From Massilia sp. H-1 (GTDB lineage: Bacteria; Pseudomonadota; Gammaproteobacteria; Burkholderiales; Burkholderiaceae_D): a stretch of DNA of 64,000 bases. A program made the position numbers and the translations under genes. The stretch covers positions 4,154,001-4,218,000 of the forward strand of contig CP087969.1 of NCBI GenBank assembly GCA_024703915.1, in the 5' to 3' direction. How positions within the stretch are numbered: the stretch's first letter is position 1; each line of letters starts with the position of its first letter. The notes below the pieces were generated by a model. The model worked only from the letters and a program-made list of their open reading frames with translations. It was not told the origin of the DNA and did no database searches. Below are positions 9,567 through 20,861 of this stretch, piece after piece.

Positions 9567-10155
9567 ATGACCCAACGCCTCATCCTCGCCTCCAACAACG
9601 CAGGCAAACTCCGTGAATTTGCCGAAATCCTCGGCCCGATCGGCTTCACCCTGCATCCGCAGGGCGAATTCAACGTGCCCGAGGCGGAAGAGCCGCACGC
9701 GACCTTCGTGGAAAACGCGCTGGAAAAAGCCCGCCATGCCGCGCGCCTGACCGGCCTGCTTAAGCGCTGGCCGACGATTCGGGCGTGTGCGTCAACGCCT
9801 TCGGCGGCGCGCCCGGCGTGTATTCCGCGCGCTTTGCGGGCGAGCCGAAGTCCGGCACGCGAGGAACAACGAGAAGATGATCGCCGACCTGGCCGCCCAT
9901 GCCGACAAGTCGGCCTATTACTACTGCGTGCTGGTTTATGTGCGCCACGCGGACGATCCGCAGCCGGTCATCGCCGACGGCCGCTGGAACGGCGAAATTA
10001 TTGCCGAGGCGCGCGGCAGCAACGGCTTCGGCTACGATCCGCACTTCTTCATCCCGGCGCTGGGCAAGTGCGCCGCCGAGCTGACGCCGCTCGAAAAGAA
10101 CGCGCTCTCGCACCGCGGCCAGGCCCTGCGCGCGCTGGTGGAAAAACTCAAATGA
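9567..10155 (+). CDS. rdgB: RdgB/HAM1 non-canonical purine NTP pyrophosphatase, frameshifted
   Basis: Hydrolyses dITP, XTP and ITP to monophosphates, cleansing the nucleotide pool. The product opens TQRLILASNNAGKLREFAEI and has the catalytic motif ADDSGVCVNAFGGAPGVYSARFAGE, then GRWNGEI and GSNGFGYDPHFFIP. GCTTAAGC at 9758-9765 breaks the frame just before ADDSG; as GCCGGC it reads LTGLPALADDSG. A second break near 9858 precedes ARNNEK. Its TGA overlaps the hemW ATG by four bases, so translation is probably coupled. Confidence 0.93.
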
Positions 10156-11396
10156 TCCCGATCAAAGTCGTCAGCGGCGACACCAACAAGCCCGAGCCGC
10201 GCTCATGCCGGCCGCCAGCGCGCTGCAGTATCTGCAGCCGGGCGTATTGAATCTGTCGGCGCTGCCGCCGCTGTCGCTGTACATTCACTTCCCCTGGTGC
10301 GTGCGCAAGTGCCCCTACTGCGACTTCAACTCGCACGAAGCGAAGGGCGACTTCCCCGAAGAGGAATACCTGGACGCGGTGCGGCTCGACCTGGAACAGT
10401 CGCTGCCGTTGATCTGGGGCCGCAAGATCTACACCATCTTCATTGGCGGCGGCACCCCGAGCCTGATGTCGGCCAAGGGGCTGGACCGGCTGATGTCGGA
10501 CGTGCGCACGCTGCTGCCGCTCGACGGCGCCTGCGAAGTGACGATGGAAGCGAACCCCGGCACCTTCGAGGCCGAGAAATTCAAGTCCTTCCGCGCCAGC
10601 GGCATCAACCGTCTGTCGATCGGGATCCAGAGTTTCAACCCGCGCCACCTGCAGGCGCTGGGCCGCATCCATGACGACAACGAGGCGCGCCGCGCGGTCG
10701 AGATCGCGCACGCGAACTTCGACAACTTCAATCTGGACCTGATGTACGCACTGCCGTCGCAGACGCTGGGCGAAGCGAAGAAGGATCTGGAGACGGCCTT
10801 GTCGTTCGCGCCGCCGCACCTGTCGCTGTACCACCTGACGATGGAGCCGAACACGCTGTTCGCCAAGTATCCATGCTTAGCGCTGCCCGACGACGACGCC
10901 AGCGCCGACATGCAGGACATGATCGCCAGCGAGACCAAGGTAGCAGGTTTCGAGCAGTATGAAGTGTCGGCCTATGCGCAGCCGGGGCGGCGCGCGCCAC
11001 AACCTCAATTACTGGGAGTTCGGCGACTACCTCGGCATTGGCGCCGGTGCCCACTCGAAGATCTCGTTCCCGCACCGGGTGCTGCGCCAGGCGCGCTACA
11101 AGCAGCCGAAAGCCTTCATGGAAGCGGCGCGGTTGGGCAATCCGGTGCAGGAAGAACGCGAGATCGGCCGCGCCGACATGGGTTTCGAATTCATGCTCAA
11201 CACGCTGCGCCTGACGGGCGGCTTTTCGCCCAACCTGTTCGCCGAGCGCACCGGCATGGCCATTACCGCCATCGACAAGATGCTGGGCGAGGCCGAAGCG
11301 AAGGGGCTGCTGTACCACGACCACCTCAACATCCGCCCGACCGAACTTGGTCAGCGCTTCCTCAACGACCTGCAGCAGATGTTCCTGGCCGAATAG
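10152..11396 (+). CDS. hemW: HemW-type radical SAM heme chaperone, frameshifted
   Basis: Radical SAM protein related to coproporphyrinogen dehydrogenase, now regarded as a heme chaperone. The 4Fe-4S motif is CVRKCPYCDF (CxxxCxxC), preceded by LYIHFPW; GGGTPS and EANPGT follow, and the C-terminal winged-helix part has NYWEFGDYLGIGAGAHSK. ATG 10152 overlaps rdgB. ATG 10205 is a false start made by an AT inserted before GCCGGC (10207-10212). At 10873-10881 an in-frame insertion turns PPALPDDD into PCLALPDDD. Another break lies near 10990. The repaired protein is about 415 residues. Confidence 0.92.
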
Positions 11397-11508
11397 TTTG
11401 CCTTTTGTGTCTTTTTGGACATATTTGTTTCTATTTTGAATCCAATTTGAAGCCGCCTGCGTAGATGTTCCTGGATCGTCATCCAGACCATCGACAAAGG
11501 GGAATAAA

Positions 11509-12398
11509 TTGGCAAAAAATAAACTAAAAATGGTGCTGGCCTGTGCCGCCTGCATCGGTGCCGCGCACGGGGCACAAGCGCAGGACATGGGCAAGCTGCT
11601 CGCCACCGGCGGCGTGAGCCAGGTCGAAGGTGCGGGCGGGGGCGGCCTCACGCCGTGGGCGCTGATCACCAGCTACGGCACCGTTGACAGCTACGGCGCC
11701 AACGCCCACGCCACGCGTCCAGACCCGACGACTATGGGCTGACCAGCTACGGCGTGGCGGTCGGTATCGCCGACCGGGTCGAACTGTCGTTCGCCAATCA
11801 AACATTCACGGGCGAGCTGGCCCCGCTCGACCAGCTCAATATCAAGCAGGACATCGTCGGTCTCAAGGTGCGCGTCATGCGCATGACGCTGTCTACGACC
11901 AGTTCTCGGCCATGCCGCAAATTGCGCTCGGTCTGCAGTACAAGCGCAACAAGGGCGTGGACGGCCTGGGCGCGCTGGGCGTGACCAATGTCACCCAGCT
12001 CGGCGCCAAGAAAGACAGCGGGCTCGATCTGTATGCTTCCGCCACCAAGATCTACCTGGCCCAGAGCCTGCTGCTCAATGGCACGCTGCGCCTGACCAAA
12101 GCCAACCAGATGGGCTTGCTCGGCTTCGGCGGCGACCGCAAGGACAGCTATCAGGCGATGCTGGAAGTGTCGGCCGCCTACCTCCTCACGCGCAAGCTGG
12201 TGGCTTGGCGCCGAATACCGGATGAAGCCGCACAACCTGTCGGTCGACAAGGAGGGCGCCTACAGCGATCTCTTCCTGGCCTACTTCCCGAACCGCAATC
12301 TGTCGCTGACGGCCGCCTATGTGGACCTGGGCGAGATCACCGTCTTCAATCCCAAGCGCCAGCGCGGCTGGTATTTCTCGGCGCAAGCCGGTTTTTGA
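11509..12398 (+). CDS. DUF3034 family secreted/outer-membrane protein, frameshifted
   Basis: A signal peptide (KMVLACAACIGAAHGAQAQ) precedes GKLLATGGVSQVEGAGGGGL and TPWALITSYGT, the hallmark opening of DUF3034. Alternating beta-strands run to the C-terminus, which ends in an aromatic residue (YFSAQAGF), as in outer-membrane beta-barrels. Function is unknown; a small barrel is inferred. Breaks: near 11715, at 11878-11886 where ATGCGCAT stands for GCCGGC (repair gives VRVAGDAVYDQF), and a lost G near 12205. About 296 residues repaired. Followed 21 bp later by a truncated haemoglobin with the same orientation. Confidence 0.82.
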
Positions 12399-12419
12399 AC
12401 TTTTTTCATGAGACACACC

Positions 12420-12858
12420 ATGAACTTTTTCCAGCGCGCCACCATTTTTCTGGCCACTCTGACCCTGGGCACCGCACTGACGCTGCTTAGCCCGGGCCCG
12501 CCGATGCGACCCTGTTCGACGAATTGGGCGGCAAGGCTAAGCATCGAGCAGATCGTTGCCGAACTCTTGCCCATCATCCAGGCCGATCCGCGTATCAACA
12601 CCTTCTTTGCCAAGACCGACATGAAGCAGCTGGGCGTGCTGCTCGGCGAGCAGTTCTGTCAGCTCATCGGCATGGTCCGTGCGTCTACAGTGGCCGCGAC
12701 ATGGTCGCGTCGCACGACGAGATGGGCGTCAAGGCGGCGCACTTCAATGCGCTGGCCGAAGACTTGCAAATCGCGATGGAAAAGCGGCAGGTACAAGCGC
12801 CGCAGCCAATCGCCTGGTCGCCAAACTGGCTCCGATGAAACATGCTATTGTCCGCTAA
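12420..12858 (+). CDS. Group I truncated haemoglobin, exported, frameshifted
   Basis: A signal-like hydrophobic N-terminus (FFQRATIFLATLTLGTALTL) precedes a truncated globin: LFDELGGKAGIEQIV after repair, PRINTFFAKTDM, EQFCQLIG and KAAHFNALAEDL. The His in AHFNAL fits the proximal haem ligand. GCTAAGC at 12536-12542 stands for GCCGGC, and further indels lie near 12490, 12680 and 12800. An exported truncated globin would act on NO or O2 outside the cytoplasm; that role is inference. It lies between the DUF3034 gene and a thioredoxin-fold gene, suggesting a small envelope operon. Confidence 0.85.
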
Positions 12859-12888
12859 CTACCCAACACATAGCCAAGGAGACTGAGC

Positions 12889-13425
12889 GTGAACAAGCGC
12901 GATTTTTTGCAAACCGTTGCGGCCGGAACACTGGGACTGGCCTTGCCGGGGATGGCGTTTTCCCAGGACAAGAAGCCCGCTGCCACTGCGCTCAAGGCGC
13001 CCACGGTGTATGCCCTGCAAGGGGGCGATGTCTACGGCAAGGCCATCAACCTGAAGGACTATCTGGGCAAGGCATGCCTGATCAGTTTCTTCACGGCGGA
13101 GTGCATTCCATGCACCAACGACCTGCGTCTGATGCGCGAGTTCTACGGCGCCAACCGTAAGCGCAATTATGTGAATATTGGCGTGAACATGGATCCGAAC
13201 CGGCAGGCGATTGCCGACTACATGGACCTGATCAAGAAGGCGATTCCGGTGGAGCAGCACTTCCCCATCGCCTGGCGCAACGCCAAGGGCCACAGCGACA
13301 ATTTCGGCGCCATCACCTCGGAGCCCACCCACTTCGTGCTCGACAAGGAGCACAAGCTGGTCACGCGCCGCAATGGCGTGTTCCGTCCCGCCGACTGGGA
13401 CGATTTGTGGACCAATCTGGAATGA
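12889..13425 (+). CDS. Thioredoxin-fold (TlpA/AhpC-TSA-like) exported protein
   Basis: Intact frame of 178 residues. The N-terminus MNKRDFLQTVAAGTLGLALPG resembles a Tat-like or Sec signal with a KR pair. The mature part has FFTAECIPCTNDLRLMREFY, where CIPC fits a redox-active CxxC, then the strand NIGVNMDPNRQ and the cis-Pro region SEPTHFVLDKE. It is probably a periplasmic thiol oxidoreductase. GGAGACTGAGC lies before the ATG. It follows the truncated haemoglobin by 30 bp. Partner and substrate are unknown. Confidence 0.85.
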   Translation: MNKRDFLQTVAAGTLGLALPGMAFSQDKKPAATALKAPTVYALQGGDVYGKAINLKDYLGKACLISFFTAECIPCTNDLRLMREFYGANRKRNYVNIGVNMDPNRQAIADYMDLIKKAIPVEQHFPIAWRNAKGHSDNFGAITSEPTHFVLDKEHKLVTRRNGVFRPADWDDLWTNLE

Positions 13426-13426
13426 G

Positions 13427-14151
13427 CTACTCGGCCGTCAGGGCGGCGTTGATGCGCTCGATGGTTTCATCGGCCACCTTGCCGCTGCAGGCGATGTAGC
13501 GGTTTTCGCTCGGCACCGGGTCGCTGGAGCGGCGCACCTGCAAGGGCACGCCCTTCGGCCCCAGGTGGCGCAGCATCTGCGCCGCCTCTTCTTCGGTGGT
13601 AAACATGAGGTCGGCACGGCTGGCCAGCAGCAGTTCGCTCATCTGGCTGTTCGGCAGCAATGAGCTGACAATGGCGGGATTGGCTTGCCTGATCTGCGTG
13701 TCGAGATAGGCGCCGTAGACGTAACCGGTGCGCACCAGCAGGCGCACGCCAGGCGTGGTCAGGATGTCGCGCACGGTGTGGCCGGGCTGGAACACGAAAT
13801 CGGGCCGCACCAGCGCCACCACCGGACCATCGCGGTACAGGGCCTTGCTGTATTTGGCGAACTTTTGCCGTTCGGCCGTCTTGAACCAGCCCACCACGCA
13901 GCTGGGACTGAGATTCTTGCGCAGCATGATCAGCTGGCGGCTCATGGAACTGGCTTCCCACACCACCTTCAGCTGGGCGGCCTTGAAGGCGCGCGCGGCT
14001 TGGCAGAACCGGTCAAGCCTTCGAGCGTATCAGCCTACCCGCACCTGGTACGGGGAGCGCTCTTCGTAGTAGACCGTCATGGCGCCGCCGTCGTGCGCCT
14101 TGCGCAGCGGCTGACACAAATTCCTATAAGAAACAGGAGGGACGCTTTCAT
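13427..14151 (-). CDS. Periplasmic solute-binding protein, family 3-like, frameshifted
   Basis: A signal-like start (MKASLLFLIGICVS) is followed by AMTVYYEERSPYQVRV and, after repair, AGDTLEGLTG. The body reads FKAAQLKVVWEASSMSRQLI, SCVVGWFKTAERQKFA and LLVRTGYVYGAYLD, a type II periplasmic binding fold. No permease is adjacent, so it may be a receptor or an orphan sensor-like protein. Near 14030 AGGCT replaces GCCGGC, and smaller indels lie near 14000 and 14110. Its stop is 1 bp from the thioredoxin-fold gene, so the two genes converge. Confidence 0.78.
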
Positions 14152-14218
14152 GACGGCCTGCGACTGAGCTCAAATGGAGCACTTACTGTAGCCTTGCCGC
14201 AGGCTGAAAGCAAGGGGC

Positions 14219-15612
14219 TTACTGCGCTGTCCAGCCCCCGCCCAGCACACGGTACAGCGTGACCTGGTTCTGCAGACGCGCCAGGTTGGCCTGGACCGCA
14301 CCCTGCTGGGCCGCGAACAGCGAACGCTGGGCGTCCAGCAGGTCGAGGTAGCTCGAGGCGCCGCTGCGGTAGCGCAGGTCCGACAGCTTGTAGCGCTCGG
14401 CTTCGGCGTCGGCCACGGCGCGCTGGGCGCGCAGCTGTTCGCCGTAGGTGGCCTGGCCCGCCAGCGCGTCCGCCACTTCGCGGAAGGCCGACTGGATCGA
14501 TTTCTCGTACTGCGCTACGGCAATGTCGCGCCCCGCCTTGGCGTTGCCCAGCGTGGCCTTGTTGCGGCCGTAGTCGAAAATCGGCAGCACCAGTTGCGGC
14601 GCGAAGGTCCAGCCGAAGGAGCCGCTCTTGAACAGGCCCGACAACTCGCTGCTGGCGCTGCCCGCGCTGCCGGTCAGGGTAATGCGGGGGAAGAAGTTGG
14701 CGCGCGCGGCGCCGATGTTGGCGTTGGCCGCGATCAGCTGCTGCTCGGCGGCGCGGATGTCGGGCCGCACCGTCAGCAGGTCGGACGGCAAGCCGCCCGG
14801 CAGTTCGCCCAGTTCGGTGGCGGCCAGCGTGCTTGGGCTTGGCCATCTCGCCCGGCAGGCTCTGGCCCACCAGGAGCGTGAGCAAGTTGAGGTCCTGCGC
14901 CTTCTGGCGCTGCTGCTGCGCGAGCGTCACGCGCACTGTGTCGACCAGCGACGAACTTTGCTGCAGATCGAGCTTGGAGACGGCGCCGTTGTCGTACTTG
15001 AGCTGGATCAGCTTGAGCGATTCGGCGCGTGCGTCGAGCGTCTGCTGGGTCAGCGTCAGCAATTCTTCGTCGGCCAGCGTGGCCAGGTAGGCATTGGCGA
15101 CCGACGCGATCAGGCTGATTTGGGTGGCCTTGCGCGCTTCTTCGGTGGCCAGGTATTGGGCCAGGCCTAGCGTTGGAGAGGCTGCGCACGCGCCCGAACA
15201 GGTCAAGCTCGTAGGAGCTGACCACCAGCCCGCCCGAATACGTGCTCTTGACGGTGTCGTTCTCGCCCGGCGTGCGGCTGCCGCTCACGCCCAGGCCCAC
15301 GGTCGGCAGCGTGTCGGCGCGGCGGATCTGGTAGGCGGCGCGCGCCTGTTCGATGTTGAGAATCGCCACCCGCAGGTCGCGGTTGTTCTTGAGCGACAGG
15401 TCGATCAGCTGCTTCAAGCGCGCATCGGCGAAGAAGCGCTGCCATGCGATTTTCGACGCCGCCTCGTTGGCGGCGCTGGCGCTGGCCGCATCCGGGAAGC
15501 TGGCCGCGACCGGCGCTGCCGGACGCTCGTACTTCGGTGCGAGCGACATGCAGCCGGACAGTGTCAGGGCCAGCGCCAGCGGCGCCAGGACGAGTTTGCT
15601 GGTATTAATCAT
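14219..15612 (-). CDS. RND efflux outer-membrane lipoprotein, NodT family, frameshifted
   Basis: Outer-membrane channel of the tripartite pump. A lipoprotein signal (LALALTLSGC) precedes APKYERPAAPV and two repeated coiled-coil halves (DLSLKNNRDLRVAILNIEQA; VAQYEKSIQSAFREVADAL) typical of TolC-like proteins. It ends LYRVLGGGWTAQ. GCCTAGC at 15165-15171 stands for GCCGGC (repair gives SLSNAGLAQYLATEEARKA); an extra A near 14835 is a second break. Its ATG overlaps the permease stop by 8 bp, so it is the third gene of the operon. About 464 residues repaired. Confidence 0.92.
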
Positions 15613-18600
15613 GTTTGACCTCGACTGCTGCGGCGCCGCCATCTTCGTGCGCATACTTCTTGCGCTGGCGTTCGCTGCCTTTGAATAGTTTGCGTACCAC
15701 GACAAAGAACACGGGCACGAAGATGACGCCCAGGCCGGTCGCGGTGATCATCCCGCCCATCACGCCGGTACCGATGGCGCGCTGGCTGGCCGAACCGGCG
15801 CCGTCGCATGATCACCAGCGGCAGCACGCCGAGGATGAAGGCGAGCGACGTCATCAGAATCGGACGGAAGCGCAGATGGCAAGCCTCGATCGCCGCTTCC
15901 ACCAGCGTGCGTCCCTGCGCCTGCAAGTCCTTGGCGAATTCGATGATCAGCACCGCGTTCTTGGCCCCCAGGCCGATGATGGTGATCAGACCAACCTTGA
16001 AGTAGACGTCGTTCGGATAGCCGCGCGCAGTGGCCGCCAGCAGCGCGCCGAGCACGCCGAACGGCACCACCAGCAGCACCGCCACCGGGATCGACCAGCT
16101 TTCATACAGCGCGGCCAGGGCCAGGAACACGGCCAGCAGGGCAAAGCCGAGCAGCACGAACACGGTCGAGCCGGACAGCTTTTCTTCGCGCGACTGGCCG
16201 GTCCATTCGAAGGCGAAGCCGGGCGGCAGCTGGGCCGCCAGGCGTTCCATTTCGTCCAGCGCCTGGCCGGTACTGTGGCCGGGCGCGGCGTCGCCCGCCA
16301 GGCGCATGGTCGAGTAGCCGTTGTAGCGCACGGTCTGCATCGGGCCGGTGATCCAGCGCGTGGTGGCAAAGGCCGCCAGCGGCACCGGCTGGCCCTTGCT
16401 GTTCATGGCGTTGAGCTTGAGCAGGTCGTTCGGCTGCATGCGCGACGGCGCGTCGGCTTGCACCACCACGCGCTGCAGGCGGCCGACCGTTGGGGAAGTC
16501 GTTGATGTAGGCCGAGCCGAGCGAGGTCGAAATGGCCGCGTTGATGGCGTCGAAGGTCACGCCCAGGGCGTTGGCCTTGTCGCGGTCGATGTCGAGCTGC
16601 ACCTGGGGCGCGTCTTCCAGGCCTTCCGGACGCACGCCTAGCCAGGACAGGACTCTTGGCGGCCATGCCCATCAGCTGGTTGCGGGCATTGAGCAGCGCT
16701 TCGCGCCCCTGGTCGCCGCGGTCCTGCAGGCGGAACGAGAAGCCGGTGCCGCGCCCCAGTTCCGGAATCGGCGGCGGGCTGATGGCGAAGATGAAGGCGT
16801 CGCGCACGGCCGCCATGCGGCCGCTGATGCGGTTGGCCACGTCGGTGGCGCTGTGGCCTTCGCCCTTGCGCTCTTTCCAGTCCTTGAGCGTGATGAAGCC
16901 GAGCGCCATGTTCTGGCCCTGGCCCGAGAAAGAAAAGCCCTGCACCCCGACCATGCTCGACACTTCCGGCTGCTTGAGGATGAATTCTTCCGCTTCGCGC
17001 AGCGCCAGGCCCGTGCGTTCGAGCGTGGCGCCCGGCGGCAGCTGGAAGTTGGCGATGAGGTAGCCCTGGTCTTCATTGGGCAGGAAGGAGTTCGGCATCT
17101 TCATGAAGTTCAGTGCGACCACCACGATGACCGCGGCGAACACGCCCATGGCCAGGCCGGTGCGGCGCAGCACGCGCTACGAGGCCTTCGTAATTCTTGG
17201 CGGTCTTGGTAAAGCCGCGGTTGAACCAGCCGAAGAAGCCGGTCTTGGCATGATGGTGGCCCGCTTCCACCGGCTTGAGCAAGTGGGCGCACAGGGCCGA
17301 AGCGTGAGCGACAGCGCCATGAACGCCGAGAACGCGATCGAGCTGACCATCACGGCCGAGAACTGGCGGTAGATGTTGCCGACGGCGCCTAAGCAAAGAA
17401 GGCCAGCGGCACGAACACGGAAATGAGCACCACGGTCACGCCGATGATGGCGCCGGAAATCTGGCCCATGGCCTTGCGCGTCGTGGCCAAAGGCGGCAAG
17501 CCTTCCTCGCTCATGATCCGCTCCACGTTTTCGACCACCACGATGGCGTCATCGACCACGATGCCGATCACCAGCACCATGCCGAACATGGTCAGCACGT
17601 TGATCGAATAGCCGAGCGCGAGCAGCGAGGCGAGCGAACCGAGCAGCGCCACCGGCACCACGATGGTCGGGATGATGGTGTAGCGGAAGTTTTGCAGGAA
17701 CACATACATCACCAGGAACACCAGGATCACCGCTTCGACCAGCGTTTCGACCACTTGCTTGATGGAGATGTCCACAAACGCCGAGCTGTCGAACGGTACG
17801 GCGTATTTCATGCCCGACGGGAAGTACTTCGACAATTCGTTCATGCGCTGGCGCACCAGCTTGGCCGTTTCCAGCGCGTTGCCGGTAGGCGAGAGCTGAA
17901 TGCCGATGCCGGTCGACGGCTTGCCGTTCAGGCGCGCCGAGGTCGAGTAGCTCTGGCCGCCGATTTCAATGCGGGCCACGTCTTTCAGGCGCACGGTCGA
18001 GCCGTCCGGATTGGCGCGCAGCACGATCTTGCCGAATTCTTCCACCGAGGTCAGCTGGCCGGTGACGACCACGGTCGCGGTCGTAGCCTGGCCGCCGATG
18101 TTGGGCAGGTCGCCGATCGTGCCTGACGCCACCTGGGCATTCTGGGTGCGGATCGCGTTGTTGACGTCGGTCGGGGACAGGTTGTAGCCGACCAGCTTGG
18201 CCGGATCGATCCAGATCCGCATGGCTTTCTCGGTACCGAACAGCTGGGCCTGGCCGACGCCGGGGATGCGCTGGATTTCAGGCAGCACCGTGCGCGAGGC
18301 GTAGTCGCCGAGCGCGATCGGATCCCACTTCGGATCGTCCGACGAGAGGATGGTAAACATCAGGAAGTTGGCGCGCGCCTTGTCCACGCGCACGCCTTGC
18401 TGCACCACGGCTTGCGGCAGGCGCGGGGTGGCGCGGCCGAGCCGGTTCTGGACGTCGACCTGGGCCAGGTCGGCATTGGTGCCGGTCTCGAAGCTGAGCG
18501 TGATGGTGCCGGTGCCGTTGGCCTGGCTGATCGACTCCATGTAGATCAGGCCGGGCGAGCCGTTCATTTCGCGTTCGATCACGCTGATGACGGCGTCTTC

Positions 18601-18771
18601 CAGGGTCTGGGCCGAGGCGCCCGGATAGGCGGCGGTAATGACGATCGACGGCGGTGCCACCGCCGGATACTGCGCGATCGGCAGCTGGGTGATGGCGACA
18701 CCGCCCACCACCATGATGAATAATGCGATCACCCACGCAAAAATGGGGCGGTCAATAAAGAAACGGGCCAT
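15605..18771 (-). CDS. RND multidrug efflux permease, HAE1/AcrB-MexB type, frameshifted
   Basis: Inner-membrane proton/drug antiporter of about 1050 residues. It starts ARFFIDRPIFAWVIALFIMV, with the porter-domain ATPRLPQAVVQQGV and the TM4 motif VLVIGIVVDDAIVVVENVER that carries the proton-relay aspartates. The second half starts GLAMGVFAAVIVVVALNF and has NAVLIIEFAKDLQ. Breaks at 17387-17394 (GCCTAAGC; repair restores FFAGAVGNIYRQFS), near 17180, 17250, 16650, 16490 and 15805. Upstream of it is the adaptor gene, 21 bp away. Substrate range cannot be told from sequence. Confidence 0.94.
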
Positions 18772-18792
18772 GAGTAGATCCTGTCAATGTTC

Positions 18793-19980
18793 TTATTTGG
18801 CGGCGGCAGGAGCGATGCTGTTTTCAGCGTCCATGGCACCGGCTTGACCGGTGCGCCTGGCGCCTGCATTTTCTGGAAGCCGTCGACGACGACTTGCTCG
18901 CCGTCCTTCAGACCGTCGAGCACGACCCAGTTGCCGCCCACTTGCGAGCCGATCTTGACCGGGCGCGGGCCCGGCTTGCCGTCGGCGTCGACCACGATCA
19001 CGGTGTCGCCCTGGTTGCCGCGGGTAACTGCTTGCTGGGGAATGAGCATGCTTACTTAGAGCAGTTCGGCCTGGGACAGGCGCACGCGCACGTACTGGCC
19101 CGGCAGCAGCAGGTTGTCGGGATTGGCGACTTCGGCGCGCAGCGTGACCTGGCCCGAGGTCGGGTCGACCGTGACGTCCGAGAACAGCAGCTTGCCTTTG
19201 CGCGGCAGTTCGGATCCGTCGTCGAGCACGATCGTGACCGGGGCGCTGCCGTTGGCCAGCTTGAGGCTAGACGTTCTTGCGCAGCTGCTGCAGCTCGGTT
19301 GCCGACTGGGTGAAGTTGACGTACACGGTGCTGGTTTGCTGAATCACTGCCAGCTGGGTCGCTTCGGCGGCGCTGACGAGCGCGCCTTCGGTCACGAGCG
19401 CGCGGCCGATGCGGCCGGCAGATCGGCGCGCTCACGTTGGCGTAGCCGGAATTGATCTGGGCGATTTGCACGGCCGCCTTGTTGGCGGCGACATCGGCCT
19501 CGGCCTGTTTGGCGGCGGCCACGACGTTCAGGTATTCCTGCTTGCTGACGGCGTTCGCTTCGACCAGCGGCTTGTAGCGTTCGGCCTGGGCCGCGGCCTG
19601 GGTCAGATTGGCTTCGGCCTTGCCGAGCGCGGCGCGCGCTGTTCAGGGCGGCCTGGTAGGGCGCCGGGTCGATCTGGTACAGGACCTGGCCTAGCCTTGA
19701 CTTCACTGCCTTCGGTAAACAGGCGCTTGAGCACGACGCCGTTCACGCGGGCGCGGACTTGCGCCACGCGCACCGGTTCGACCCGGCCCGGCAGTTCGGT
19801 CTGCAGTGCGACCGGCTGGAATTTGACGGCGATCACGCCCACTTCCGGTGGCGGCCGCTGGCCGCCCGCGCCCGGTCCGGCCGCGGACTTGTCGCCGCAG
19901 GCCGTCAGAAGCAGCATCGCGGCCAGGGTGCAGGCGCTGAGCCTGGAAAGAGTCGGGAAGGGAAGGGAGGCTGGGCGCAT
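18793..19980 (-). CDS. RND efflux periplasmic adaptor (membrane fusion lipoprotein), frameshifted
   Basis: First gene of the efflux operon. The lipobox is LLLTAC. The product then shows VGVIAVKFQPVALQTELPGR and VRARVNGVVLKRLFTEGSEV, with the lipoyl half QVLYQIDPAPYQAALNSA, a hairpin, and ANVSAPIAGRIGRALV. GCCTAGC at 19689-19695 stands for GCCGGC. At about 19416-19422 GCCGGC survives with an extra T beside it. A CG-tract loss lies near 19640, and other breaks near 19270, 19055 and 18830. The repaired end reads ENSIAPAAAK. The divergent TetR gene begins 113 bp away. Confidence 0.92.
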
Positions 19981-20036
19981 CGCGTGGACATCCTTAAAAA
20001 AAGTGACTATATATTTACGTTATTCTGCATTAGGAT

Positions 20037-20058
20037 ATATACTATCATGAATGTATGT
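20037..20058. promoter_or_regulatory. Probable TetR/AcrR-type operator
   Basis: An imperfect palindrome lies in the divergent promoter region: half-sites ATATACTATCA and TGAATGTATGT, 8 of 11 positions symmetric. The right half equals the half-site I recall for AcrR/TtgR-type operators of RND pumps. The position, between the adaptor gene and the TetR gene, fits autoregulation and pump repression. Confidence 0.6.
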
Positions 20059-20093
20059 TTAAATGTGTTGACCCCATTTTTTTGGAGATAGCA

Positions 20094-20706
20094 ATGGTTC
20101 GCAGGACCAAGGAAGATGCGCTGGCCACGCGCGAGAGCATCCTTGACGCGGCGGCAACGCTGTTTGCCGAGCACGGCGTATCGCGCACGACGCTGCAGCA
20201 CATCGCCACCAAGGCCGGTGTCACGCGCGGTGCGATTTACTGGCACTTCCTGGACAAGGGCGCGATGTTCAATGCCTTGATGGAACGCGCCGTCATGCCG
20301 CTCGAATCGGCCATGGCCTTGCTCGACAAGCCGGAAAGCGCAGACCCGCTTGGCGACTTGCGCGAGTACGCCGTGTGCGTGTTCCGCCTGACAGTGGAAG
20401 ACCCGACGGCGCGCAGAATGTTCCGAAATCGCGACGCTGAAAATCGAATACACGGACGAGATGAGTGTGGTGCGCGAGCGGCGCCAGCACAATCAAAGGG
20501 AATGGACGCGGCGCGTCGAGGGAAGGGTCAATCTGGGGATCAAGTCCGGGCAGATCAAGCCGGGCGTGCAGCCGTACGCGGTGGCGCTGGGGACTTACGC
20601 GCTGGTTGATGGGCTGATCCGGCACTGGATGCTGGGACAGCAGTTCGATCTGATCAAGATGGGTGGCGAGATTATCGATACACATCTTGATTCCTTGAGG
20701 GCTTAG
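20094..20706 (+). CDS. TetR family repressor of the RND pump (AcrR/TtgR type), frameshifted
   Basis: N-terminal helix-turn-helix: RESILDAAATLFAEHGVSRT, LQHIATKAGVTRGAIYWHF. The C-terminal ligand-binding part (FKNK-like segment LDKGAMFNALMERAV, REWTRRVEGRVNLGIKSG, GLIRHWMLGQQFDL) resembles the AcrR subfamily. A break near 20421 shifts EIATLKIEYTDEMSVV into another frame. About 204 residues repaired. Divergent arrangement with the pump operon and the palindrome in between support local regulation. Confidence 0.9.
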
Positions 20707-20760
20707 TTGTTACACGCGGCGTCAGCGTCATGCAGCAAGAACACCATTACAAGTATCAAC

Positions 20761-20850
20761 ATCGTCCTCATGTGGCATGGGGACCCATAGCACGCCAGCA
20801 GTACAGTACTCTTAGCACGCTATAGGCCCCCGCCTGCGCGAGGGCGATGT
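20761..20850. repeat. REP-like palindrome, paired degenerate copy
   Basis: The left arm starts ATCGTCCTC and runs through GGGGACCCATAGCACGC. The right arm runs GCACGCTATAGGCCCCCGCC and TGCGCGAGGGCGAT. It lies between the TetR gene and tal, which end towards each other, so the folded RNA could separate convergent transcripts. Confidence 0.75.
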
Positions 20851-20861
20851 AGTGGCGGCGC

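Noticed and set aside
15615..16505. 296-codon plus-strand frame opposite the RND permease
   Set aside because: His/Gln/Arg-rich shadow without domains; the permease motifs lie on the other strand.
17380..17400. Programmed frameshifting in the RND permease, hemW and others
   Set aside because: No shared slippery heptamer plus structure is seen, and the breaks occur in unrelated genes at the same hexamer.
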